DNA of 10,714 bases from Pseudomonadota bacterium (GTDB lineage: Bacteria > Pseudomonadota > Gammaproteobacteria > Natronospirales > REEB76): assembly GCA_021779005.1 (NCBI GenBank), contig JAJYBN010000020.1:1-10714 (forward strand), given 5' to 3'. Every line of letters begins with the position of its first letter. Within the stretch, counting starts at the first letter, position 1. Position numbers and translations under genes: made by a program. Positions 1 through 6,099 of this stretch are shown here, in pieces. The notes beneath the pieces were generated by a model. That model was not told where the DNA came from. It saw nothing but the letters and a program-made list of their open reading frames with translations, and ran no database searches.

Positions 1-141
1 TTATAACCACGGCCGGGATTGAACATAGCAAAAATCCACGAAATACAGCGGGTTGGATTTAGTCTTGTGCACATCTTCGGGATGCTTGCACGGGAACGCG
101 TCTCCAGCGTACCCTAATTCGCCATCTACGGAGGAAAACTA
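1..141 (+). other. Leader region upstream of the lipase gene, with inverted repeats
   Basis: No gene is supported here. One frame is open from the left edge to a TAG at 60-62 and could be the last 19 codons of an upstream gene, but it is too short to judge. Two inverted repeats are visible: AAATCCA (32-38) with TGGATTT (54-60), and a longer imperfect hairpin at 64-94. GGAGG at 130-134 is a good ribosome binding site 7 nt before the ATG at 142. I found no convincing sigma-70 promoter: TTGCAC at 86-91 lacks a good -10 partner. Confidence 0.5.
64..94 (+). repeat. Imperfect hairpin in the lipase leader
   Basis: GTGCA (67-71) pairs with TGCAC (87-91) and CATC (72-75) with GATG (81-84) around the loop TTCGG, leaving a 2-nt bulge (85-86). 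Weak G-T pairs and a C-G pair extend the base to 64 and 94. No T run follows, so it is not an obvious terminator. It may be a leader structure or the end of an upstream transcript. Confidence 0.45.
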
Positions 142-2322
142 ATGAATAAGCGCGCGCTGGTCCTGCTCACCGCCCTGGCTCTGGTCCTTTCCGCCTGCGT
201 CAAGGGTAATAATTCAACGACCGTCACCAATCCCAACGCCAACTCGAGCGCTGTGTTCCAGGCAAGCTACGCGCCCTTGAGCGGCATAGGTCCGTTCCCA
301 AATGATCTGTATTTCAATGGCAGCACCACCGGCACCCTGAACATCCCGGTACTGGCGAGCGGCGCCGGCAGTCCCGCGAATGCGCCAATCCTGGCGATGA
401 ATCATCTGGACGGTTTCGGTACGCAATCGGTTATCAATGCCTACTTCACTTCACAGATCGATCCGACCAGCCTGAATGCTGGCGACGTGATCGTGTTCAA
501 GGTTTCCTCTAATCCGCAGAACAAGGCGGTCAATCCACCTCCACCCGGTGGTACCGGCGCAGCTCCAGTGCTGCTAACGCAAGGCGCAAACTGCAGTTCA
601 TCCGCCACTGATTACAGTGTCGGTGTCTCCGCCGGCAGTGATTCTGGCGGTACGGTGCTCAACATCATGCCCTGCAAACCACTGGCGGGTGGCAGCACTT
701 ATCTGGTCGTGCTCACCAATGGCATCAAAGACAGCATTGGTGATGCCGCCGCACCCAGCGCGGATTACGCTTTGATTCTGGCAGCCGACCTGCCGGTGCT
801 CTCCGGCGGGCAGATGGGCACCACGGGCAACGCCCAGCTGGATCAAGTGGCACTATTCACCCTGCCACAGCTTGCGGTAGCGGCTGGTGCAGGTGTCAAT
901 CCACAGGCTATCGCCGCCACCTTCAGCTTCAGCACCCAGTACATCGGTGCAACACTTACCGCTTTACAAGCCAATACGCCAGCGGGTATCGGCACCGCGG
1001 CGGACACCGGCTTGAATACTCACGCCATCAACGCTGCCCTGTACGGATTTGCCGAAGTATGGGCCGGCACGCTCAAGATCCCCTATTACCTCTCAGTGGC
1101 TACTCCCAGCAATCCTGCCCCGGCGCTGACTGGTTACTGGCACACGGCTTCCGGTGGTGACACCACCGTTCTAGATCCGATGCCAGCCGCAACCACAACG
1201 GTTACCATTCCAATGCTGATTAATTTGCCCATACCTAACAATGCGGCCAACGGCGGCTGCCCGGCACCTGCCACACCGACTTCCGGCTGGCCGGTGGTAA
1301 TCTTCCAGCATGGCATCACACAGAACCGGGAGAACGTATTTGCCGTGGCGGATTCCCTGGCCAAGGCCTGCATCGCGACCGTGGCCATAGATCTGCCACT
1401 GCATGGCGTGACCGACAACACCGATCCGTTCTATGACAATCAGTTGTTCAGCGGCAGCCCTGCTGCAGGCCTGATGACAGGAGAGCGTACATTTGATTTG
1501 CCGGAAGTCCCCCCCTTCTTTAGCACCGCCAGCACTACGATCGCGCCCTCTGGCAGCTACTTCATCAATCTCACTAGCCCATTGACTCTACGCGACGATC
1601 TGCGGGAAGCGGTGGCTGATTTGATTGCCCTGCGTAAAGCTATCCCTGGCATCACCGCTTACGGAACCTCCACTACCCTGTTCGACGGATCACAAATCTC
1701 CTTCGTGGGCCACTCCTTGGGCGCAATCACCGGCGCCAGTTACCTGGCTTTTGACGGCAGCAATATCCTGGCGGCTACACTCGCCAACCCCGGCGGCAAC
1801 ATTACCCAGTTGGTGCAAAATTCAGGGGAGTTTGCGCCCATAGTCAATGGGGGGTTGCAAGCGCAGGGCATAGGAACCGGAACCCAGTTCTACTATGACT
1901 TTTTCCGTGATGTCCAGTCGGTAATCGATGATGGCGATCCGGCCAATTACGCGGCGCTGGCCGCAGCCACTGATCCTATCCACATGATCGAAGTCGTGGG
2001 TGGTTTCGCCAGCGATCCCTGCAACGTGCCGGATACAGTGGTGCCCAACAGCAGCACCCAGTTGCTGGCGAATCTGATGGGGCTTTCCCCGACCAGCAGC
2101 ACGGTGGGCCCGGGTCTTGCACCCATCCATGCACTGGTACAATTCACCGCCGGCACACACGGTTCGCTGCTGTCGCCTGCGGTCCCATCATCCGCTTGCA
2201 GCGCCGATGCTTTGCTGTACGGTGGGGTGACCCTGGAGATGCAGACTGAAATGGCGAACTTCATGGGCAGCCACGGACGCTATCTGCCGATCAACAACAA
2301 TCCACCCGGCCTCATCAAATAA
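142..2322 (+). CDS. Outer-membrane lipoprotein lipase, Pla-1/cef (VolA-like) family
   Basis: A 726-residue predicted lipase or (lyso)phospholipase. Residues 1-19 form a lipoprotein signal peptide: a basic start, a hydrophobic run and the lipobox LSAC, with lipidation expected at Cys19. The next residue is Val, not Asp, which favours sorting to the outer membrane. Residues from about 39 to 300 match the N-terminal domain of bacterial virulence-factor lipases (FPNDLYF, then GTLNIPV, then DGFGTQS). The C-terminal half is an alpha/beta hydrolase: oxyanion-type FQHG with His390-Gly391, nucleophile elbow GHSLG with Ser525, probable acid Asp631 (PDTVVPN) and His673 (GTHGSLL). The triad assignment beyond Ser525 is inferred from order and context. 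VolA of Vibrio cholerae, a relative, is surface exposed and releases fatty acids from lysophosphatidylcholine; the substrate here is unknown. The start is fixed by GGAGG at 130-134 and by the signal peptide. The gene has its own terminator, so it is probably transcribed alone or with an upstream partner outside the window. Confidence 0.88.
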   Translation: MNKRALVLLTALALVLSACVKGNNSTTVTNPNANSSAVFQASYAPLSGIGPFPNDLYFNGSTTGTLNIPVLASGAGSPANAPILAMNHLDGFGTQSVINAYFTSQIDPTSLNAGDVIVFKVSSNPQNKAVNPPPPGGTGAAPVLLTQGANCSSSATDYSVGVSAGSDSGGTVLNIMPCKPLAGGSTYLVVLTNGIKDSIGDAAAPSADYALILAADLPVLSGGQMGTTGNAQLDQVALFTLPQLAVAAGAGVNPQAIAATFSFSTQYIGATLTALQANTPAGIGTAADTGLNTHAINAALYGFAEVWAGTLKIPYYLSVATPSNPAPALTGYWHTASGGDTTVLDPMPAATTTVTIPMLINLPIPNNAANGGCPAPATPTSGWPVVIFQHGITQNRENVFAVADSLAKACIATVAIDLPLHGVTDNTDPFYDNQLFSGSPAAGLMTGERTFDLPEVPPFFSTASTTIAPSGSYFINLTSPLTLRDDLREAVADLIALRKAIPGITAYGTSTTLFDGSQISFVGHSLGAITGASYLAFDGSNILAATLANPGGNITQLVQNSGEFAPIVNGGLQAQGIGTGTQFYYDFFRDVQSVIDDGDPANYAALAAATDPIHMIEVVGGFASDPCNVPDTVVPNSSTQLLANLMGLSPTSSTVGPGLAPIHALVQFTAGTHGSLLSPAVPSSACSADALLYGGVTLEMQTEMANFMGSHGRYLPINNNPPGLIK

Positions 2323-2340
2323 ACAGGTTGCGCATCGATC

Positions 2341-2369
2341 ACGGGGCGGCACGAGCCGCCCCGTTTTTT
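2341..2369 (+). terminator. Rho-independent terminator after the lipase gene
   Basis: A perfect 10-bp stem (ACGGGGCGGC at 2341-2350 with GCCGCCCCGT at 2355-2364) closes a 4-nt loop (ACGA). It is followed directly by a run of T to 2369. It starts 18 nt after the lipase stop codon and separates that gene from ftsY. Confidence 0.93.
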
Positions 2370-2421
2370 ATGTGGTATACGACCGATGCTAGGATGAAGT
2401 TTGCGCCAGTGTTTTATTGAT

Positions 2422-3354
2422 ATGAATCAGCCCATCTCCCAGACAAGTTTCCTCAGCAAGCTGCGGATGCGACTGCGGCGTGCAGTGGTACACATCGCCC
2501 CGGGCCGCCCAATCGATGACGCGCTCCTGGAAGAACTCGAAACCCAATTACTTCAGGCGGACGTGGGCGTAGATGCGACACGGACGATTCTCGAGCAGCT
2601 GCGCGTCGGCGCGCGTGAAAACAAGTTGAAGGATGCGGATGCGCTGCGTGCGACCCTGGTGCAAATCATCACCGGCCTGCTGGCGCCGGTGGCACATCCG
2701 CTCAAACTGGGAGGCACAAACAAGCCATTTGTGATCCTGGCTGTGGGTGTGAACGGCGTGGGCAAGACCACCATACTCGGCAAGCTGGCGCTGCGTTTCA
2801 AATCCCGCGGGATCAATCTCATGCTGGCCGCCGGTGACACCTTCCGGGCCGCCGCGGTGGAACAGTTGCAGGCCTGGGGCGCGCGTCAGGAGGTCCCGGT
2901 CATCGCCCAAGCTGCTGGTGCCGACCCGGCCGCCGTGGCCCACGATGCCTGGCTGGCGGCCAAAGCCCGCGGCATCGATGTGCTAATCGTGGATACCGCC
3001 GGACGCCTGCACACCCAGGGCAACCTTATGGAAGAACTGAAAAAAATCCGCCGGGTGCTTACCAGGCTGGATCCGGCTGCGCCACACGAATGCCTGCTGG
3101 TATTGGACGCCGGCACCGGCCAGAATGCCCTGCGCCAGATCGAACAATTCCATGCGGCGGTGGGAGTGACCGGCTTAGTTCTCACCAAGCTGGATGGCAC
3201 CGCCAAAGGCGGTATCGTGATCGCCGCAGCCCAGCGTTTCGGCATCCCGATCCGCTACCTCGGCTTGGGCGAACAGGCCGATGATCTGGAAGAATTCGAT
3301 GCCCAGCCATTTGCATCAGCCTTAATAGGTATCTCCGAGGCCACACACCCTTGA
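2422..3354 (+). CDS. ftsY: Signal recognition particle receptor FtsY (NG domain only)
   Basis: SRP receptor GTPase that pairs with Ffh at the inner membrane to deliver ribosomes making membrane proteins to SecYEG. With the ATG at 2422 it has 310 residues: a helical N domain (about 10-90), then the G domain with GVNGVGKTT (109-117), DTFRAAA (139-145), DTAGR (191-195), TKLDG (255-259) and GLGEQADDLEEF (281-292). It lacks the long acidic A domain of E. coli FtsY (497 residues). A basic, amphipathic N-terminus (SKLRMRLRR) could bind lipid instead. The start is uncertain. An in-frame TTG at 2401 has a better spaced AGGA (2391-2394), whereas the ATG at 2422 has no clear Shine-Dalgarno. A weak extended -10 (TGG-TATACG, 2373-2381) is the only promoter hint between the terminator and the gene. 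The stop overlaps the ftsE start in TTGA. Confidence 0.95.
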   Translation: MNQPISQTSFLSKLRMRLRRAVVHIAPGRPIDDALLEELETQLLQADVGVDATRTILEQLRVGARENKLKDADALRATLVQIITGLLAPVAHPLKLGGTNKPFVILAVGVNGVGKTTILGKLALRFKSRGINLMLAAGDTFRAAAVEQLQAWGARQEVPVIAQAAGADPAAVAHDAWLAAKARGIDVLIVDTAGRLHTQGNLMEELKKIRRVLTRLDPAAPHECLLVLDAGTGQNALRQIEQFHAAVGVTGLVLTKLDGTAKGGIVIAAAQRFGIPIRYLGLGEQADDLEEFDAQPFASALIGISEATHP

Positions 3355-4040
3355 TCCAATTCTCCGAGGTCAGCAAACGTTACGCTGGAGGCAATGAAGC
3401 ACTCTCAGGCGTGAGCTTCAGCATCGAGCGCGGCGAGATGGTGTTTCTCACCGGACCTTCCGGTGCCGGCAAGAGCACCTTGTTAAAACTGTTGGCGCTC
3501 ATTGAGCGGCCAAGCCGCGGCCAAATCATCGTCAACGGCCAGAACCTCTCCGGTATCCGCCGCCGTCAGATCCCCTATTACCGTCGCACAGTGGGAGTCA
3601 TTTTTCAGGACCATAAACTGCTGCATGAACGTACGGTGTTCGATAACGTGGCTATACCGCTTACCATCGCCGGGGTGTTCTACAAGGATATCCCGCGGCG
3701 CGTGGGCGCGGCCCTGGAGTTAGTGGGACTGTTGCATAAGGAACGCGCTCTGCCGCTGGCCCTGTCAACCGGTGAACAACAGCGCGTCGGCATCGCGCGC
3801 GCCGTCATCAGCCGACCGCCTATCCTGATCGCCGATGAGCCTACCGGTAACCTGGATCCGGATCTTTCCTACGAAGTCATGCAGTTGTTCCAGCGCCTGA
3901 ACCAAGTGGGCATCACGGTGTTGGTCGCCAGCCACGATCATAATCTGATCCGGCGTCTCGGCCAGCGCTACCTGAGCCTGCGTGCCGGCCGCATGGTGGC
4001 GCCTGAACTCCAGGGAGGCCACGATGCCGAGCATGCATGA
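3351..4040 (+). CDS. ftsE: Cell division ABC-type ATPase FtsE
   Basis: Cytoplasmic ATPase of the FtsEX complex, which couples divisome assembly to cell-wall hydrolysis through FtsX and periplasmic EnvC-type amidase activators. The 229 residues include Walker A GPSGAGKST (35-43), Q-loop Gln86 (VIFQDHK), signature LSTGEQQR (138-145), Walker B ILIADE (158-163) with catalytic Glu163, D-loop GNLD and H-loop His195. The signature has Thr140 where E. coli FtsE has Gly (LSGGE). The start is a TTG, and MIQF aligns exactly with MIRF of E. coli FtsE. It overlaps the ftsY stop by 4 nt (TTGA), pointing to coupled translation. The product is slightly longer at the C-terminus than the 222-residue E. coli protein, and ftsX begins inside this end. 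Confidence 0.97.
   Translation: MIQFSEVSKRYAGGNEALSGVSFSIERGEMVFLTGPSGAGKSTLLKLLALIERPSRGQIIVNGQNLSGIRRRQIPYYRRTVGVIFQDHKLLHERTVFDNVAIPLTIAGVFYKDIPRRVGAALELVGLLHKERALPLALSTGEQQRVGIARAVISRPPILIADEPTGNLDPDLSYEVMQLFQRLNQVGITVLVASHDHNLIRRLGQRYLSLRAGRMVAPELQGGHDAEHA
4013..4018 (+). promoter_or_regulatory. Ribosome binding site for ftsX inside ftsE
   Basis: GGGAGG lies within the last codons of ftsE, 5 nt before the ATG at 4024. It decides the ftsX start against the nearby ATG at 4033 and an upstream in-frame GTG at 3982, neither of which has such a site. Confidence 0.8.
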
Positions 4041-5004
4041 CGAAGGCGCACACGGCGCGCAACTCAATCAGCGGACGCTAAGCCAGCGGATAGGTGCCTA
4101 TTTTCTGCATCACCGGCAAATGCTGCTGGCGGGATTCGCACGCTTGCGTCATCACCCACTGGCCACCTTCATGACCGTGGCGGTCATTGGCATCGCACTG
4201 GCGTTACCCGCTGGCACCTTGCTGCTGGTGAAAAATGCCAAAAACCTGAGCGGTAACTGGAAGGGTGCAGCGCGTATCTCATTATTCCTGAAACCAGGAC
4301 TCAGCGATGCCATGGTTCAGCAATTAGCCACGAACGTACGCGCTCAAGCGGGTGTGGGGATGGTGCAGATAATCACCGCCAGCCAATCACTAGCAGATTT
4401 CCAACAACGCTCTGGTTTCGGAGATGCCATGAACCTGCTAGGGAGCAATCCGCTGCCTGCAGTGCTGGTCATCCAGCCAACCGATGACTACGCCACCCCC
4501 GCGGCAACCCAGCAGTTGGGCAAAACCCTGGGCGCGCTGCCGCAGGTGGATCAGGTACGCATGGACATTCAGTGGTTGGAGCGTCTGCAAGCCATGCTGG
4601 ATATCCTGCGGCGCGCAGTCATCATCATCGGACTGCTGCTGGGGCTCGCGGTGGTGTTCATCGTGGGCAATACCATACGTCTGGAAATCGAGAACCAGCG
4701 AACCGAGATCGAGGTGAGCAAACTCTTGGGGGCCACCGACCGCTTCATCCGCAGGCCCTTCCTCTACCACGGAGCCTGGTACGGCCTGGCTGGAGGGGTA
4801 CTGGCCTGGCTGCTGGTAGTCATCGCAGTGTTGCTCATGGCGGGGCCTGTGGGCCGGTTGGCGAGTCTTTATGGCGGCCAGTTCAGCTTGAGCGGGTTGG
4901 GGTTCGAAGGCAGCGTGTGGCTGCTGGTCAGCGGCATCGCCCTAGGCTGGCTGGGCTCCTGGCTGGCCGTGGCCCGGCACTTGCGGGATATCGAACCAGC
5001 TTGA
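4024..5004 (+). CDS. ftsX: Cell division membrane protein FtsX
   Basis: Inner-membrane partner of FtsE that passes ATP-driven conformational change to periplasmic EnvC-type activators of cell-wall amidases at the septum. The 326 residues show the family layout: cytoplasmic N-terminus, TM1 (about 47-69), a periplasmic domain (about 70-196), TM2 (198-219), TM3 (252-275) and TM4 (296-317). The conserved cytoplasmic stretch EIENQRTEIEVSKLLGATD after TM2 is typical of FtsX. E. coli FtsX has 352 residues; the difference is mainly a shorter cytoplasmic N-terminus. The gene overlaps ftsE by 17 nt. Its stop codon (5002-5004) lies inside a TTGACA hexamer that may belong to an rpoH promoter. Confidence 0.95.
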   Translation: MPSMHDEGAHGAQLNQRTLSQRIGAYFLHHRQMLLAGFARLRHHPLATFMTVAVIGIALALPAGTLLLVKNAKNLSGNWKGAARISLFLKPGLSDAMVQQLATNVRAQAGVGMVQIITASQSLADFQQRSGFGDAMNLLGSNPLPAVLVIQPTDDYATPAATQQLGKTLGALPQVDQVRMDIQWLERLQAMLDILRRAVIIIGLLLGLAVVFIVGNTIRLEIENQRTEIEVSKLLGATDRFIRRPFLYHGAWYGLAGGVLAWLLVVIAVLLMAGPVGRLASLYGGQFSLSGLGFEGSVWLLVSGIALGWLGSWLAVARHLRDIEPA

Positions 5005-5031
5005 CAACCACTTGCAATCAAAAGGTTTAAT
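5001..5031 (+). promoter_or_regulatory. Candidate sigma-70 promoter for rpoH, distal
   Basis: A perfect -35 hexamer TTGACA (5001-5006) overlaps the ftsX stop codon. The best -10 match is TTTAAT (5026-5031), with a 19-nt spacer that is longer than the preferred 17. Transcription from here would run through the CIRCE operator, giving a leader of roughly 80 nt before rpoH. No terminator separates ftsX from rpoH, so readthrough from ftsYEX is also possible. Confidence 0.4.
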
Positions 5032-5045
5032 CGCCATTACCACCT

Positions 5046-5073
5046 GGAACTTTGGTGCCTATTAGCACTCAAA
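5046..5073 (+). promoter_or_regulatory. Sigma-E (RpoE) type promoter for rpoH
   Basis: GGAACTT (5046-5052) matches the sigma-E -35 consensus completely. It is followed after 16 nt by TCAAA (5069-5073), an accepted sigma-E -10 form. E. coli rpoH also has a sigma-E promoter (P3) with the same 16-nt spacing, so both position and gene fit. The predicted start, near 5080, lies inside the CIRCE operator, so bound HrcA should block this promoter. This is a sequence match only. Confidence 0.72.
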
Positions 5074-5088
5074 CACCCGGAGTGCTAA
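5062..5088 (+). promoter_or_regulatory. CIRCE operator (HrcA binding site) in the rpoH promoter
   Basis: TTAGCACTC (5062-5070), a 9-nt spacer (5071-5079) and GAGTGCTAA (5080-5088) form the exact CIRCE consensus with no mismatch. CIRCE is bound by the repressor HrcA, whose activity in characterised bacteria is promoted by GroEL and lost on heat shock. Its usual targets are groESL and dnaK/grpE operons. Here it sits 29 nt before the rpoH start codon and covers the -10 of a sigma-E promoter and most of a sigma-70-like promoter. hrcA itself is not in the window. Confidence 0.94.
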
Positions 5089-5091
5089 AAT
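5062..5091 (+). promoter_or_regulatory. Candidate sigma-70 promoter embedded in CIRCE
   Basis: TAAAAT (5086-5091), preceded by TGC (5083-5085), makes an extended -10 element (TGN-TAAAAT). TTAGCA (5062-5067) is a 4/6 match to the -35, with an 18-nt spacer. Both hexamers share bases with the CIRCE arms, so HrcA binding and RNA polymerase binding should exclude each other. The predicted start near 5098 leaves a leader of only about 20 nt, which carries the ribosome binding site AGGAGG (5107-5112). Confidence 0.55.
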
Positions 5092-5117
5092 GCGACTCAA
5101 GCTTTTAGGAGGTTTTC

Positions 5118-5990
5118 ATGGCGCGTAATGCCCTAATGCCCCGTTCGCAACAGCTAATCCTGGCTGGCCCCACCGGCAGTCTGGATGCCTATATCCAGGC
5201 AATCAATGCTGTCCCGGTCTTGAGTGCGCGGGAAGAGCGTGCCTTGGCGGTACGTTTCCGCGAATCCGAGGATCTGGAGGCCGCCCGTGAGTTGGTGCTG
5301 CACCATCTGCGTTTCGTGGTGCATGTGGCGCGCGGTTACCTGGGCTACGGGCTGCCGCTCGGCGACCTCATCCAAGAAGGCAACATCGGCCTGATGAAGG
5401 CGGTCAAACGCTTCGATCCGGAAGTGGGCGTGCGCCTGGTATCGTTCGCCGTACATTGGATCAAGGCGGAGATGCACGAATTCATCCTTAAGAACTGGCG
5501 TATTGTCAAGGTGGCCACCACCAAGTCGCAACGCAAGCTGTTCTTCAACTTGCGCAGTTCCAAGAAACGCCTCGGTTGGATGAACCACGAGGAAGTGGAA
5601 ACCATCGCGCGGGAATTGAAAGTCTCACCCAAAGAAGTGATGGAAATGGAATCCCGGCTCGCCGGCCAAGACATCACCTTTGACCTCACGCCCGAAACAG
5701 ATGATGATGACAGTCGCAGCGTGGCACCGGTGTCTTACCTGACAGCAGACAATAACGCGGATCCCGCGCAAGCGCTGGAACACACGGATTCTGCAACCAA
5801 AGGCGAGGCGCAACTGCAGCGCGCCCTCGTGAAGCTCGATGACCGCAGCCGTCACATCATGCAGCGGCGCTGGCTGGATGAGAACAAGGCGACCCTGCAG
5901 GAACTGGCGAACCATTACGGCGTATCAGCGGAACGCATTCGCCAACTTGAAAACAACGCTATCAAGAAACTCGGCGTACTCATGGCTTAA
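5118..5990 (+). CDS. rpoH: Heat-shock sigma factor RpoH (sigma-32)
   Basis: Alternative sigma factor that directs RNA polymerase to chaperone and protease genes. Its 290 residues compare with 284 in E. coli. Visible are region 2.2 ([19 protein letters not shown], 83-101), the RpoH box QRKLFFNLR (138-146), which is diagnostic against RpoD and RpoS, an acidic linker with DDDD (195-198), and a region 4.2 helix-turn-helix (about 258-285, [20 protein letters not shown]). The region 2.1 stretch that controls stability in E. coli (Leu47, Ala50, Lys51, Ile54) aligns with Leu53, Ala56, Arg57 and Val60, so only conservative changes; turnover by the SRP/FtsY-FtsH route is therefore plausible. The start has a strong AGGAGG 5 nt upstream. 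Regulation appears to involve up to three promoters and a CIRCE operator. A terminator follows. Confidence 0.97.
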   Translation: MARNALMPRSQQLILAGPTGSLDAYIQAINAVPVLSAREERALAVRFRESEDLEAARELVLHHLRFVVHVARGYLGYGLPLGDLIQEGNIGLMKAVKRFDPEVGVRLVSFAVHWIKAEMHEFILKNWRIVKVATTKSQRKLFFNLRSSKKRLGWMNHEEVETIARELKVSPKEVMEMESRLAGQDITFDLTPETDDDDSRSVAPVSYLTADNNADPAQALEHTDSATKGEAQLQRALVKLDDRSRHIMQRRWLDENKATLQELANHYGVSAERIRQLENNAIKKLGVLMA

Positions 5991-6014
5991 ATTCTCGCTC
6001 GTATGCGAATTATT

Positions 6015-6041
6015 AAGACCTGGTAACCAGCCGGGTTTTTT
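6015..6041 (+). terminator. Rho-independent terminator after rpoH
   Basis: AAGACCTGG (6015-6023) pairs with CCGGGTTTT (6031-6039), with two G-T pairs, around a 7-nt loop. The 3' side merges into a T run ending at 6041. It lies 24 nt after the rpoH stop, where an operon end is expected. The core six pairs (ACCTGG with CCGGGT) are the firm part. Confidence 0.72.
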
Positions 6042-6099
6042 ATTGCCTGTCCGCTGACATCAGGCAGAATATAGGCATCGATTGCCAGAAAGGATTGTT

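Noticed and set aside
86..119. Possible sigma-70 promoter (TTGCAC with TACCCT) or sigma-E promoter (GGAAC at 93-97) before the lipase
   Set aside because: The -10 matches only 3 of 6 bases, and no sigma-E -10 follows at the right distance.
4572..5030. A 152-codon frame overlapping the end of ftsX
   Set aside because: It is a shifted reading of ftsX, rich in Arg, Gly and His as expected of an out-of-frame translation, while FtsX itself is unmistakable.
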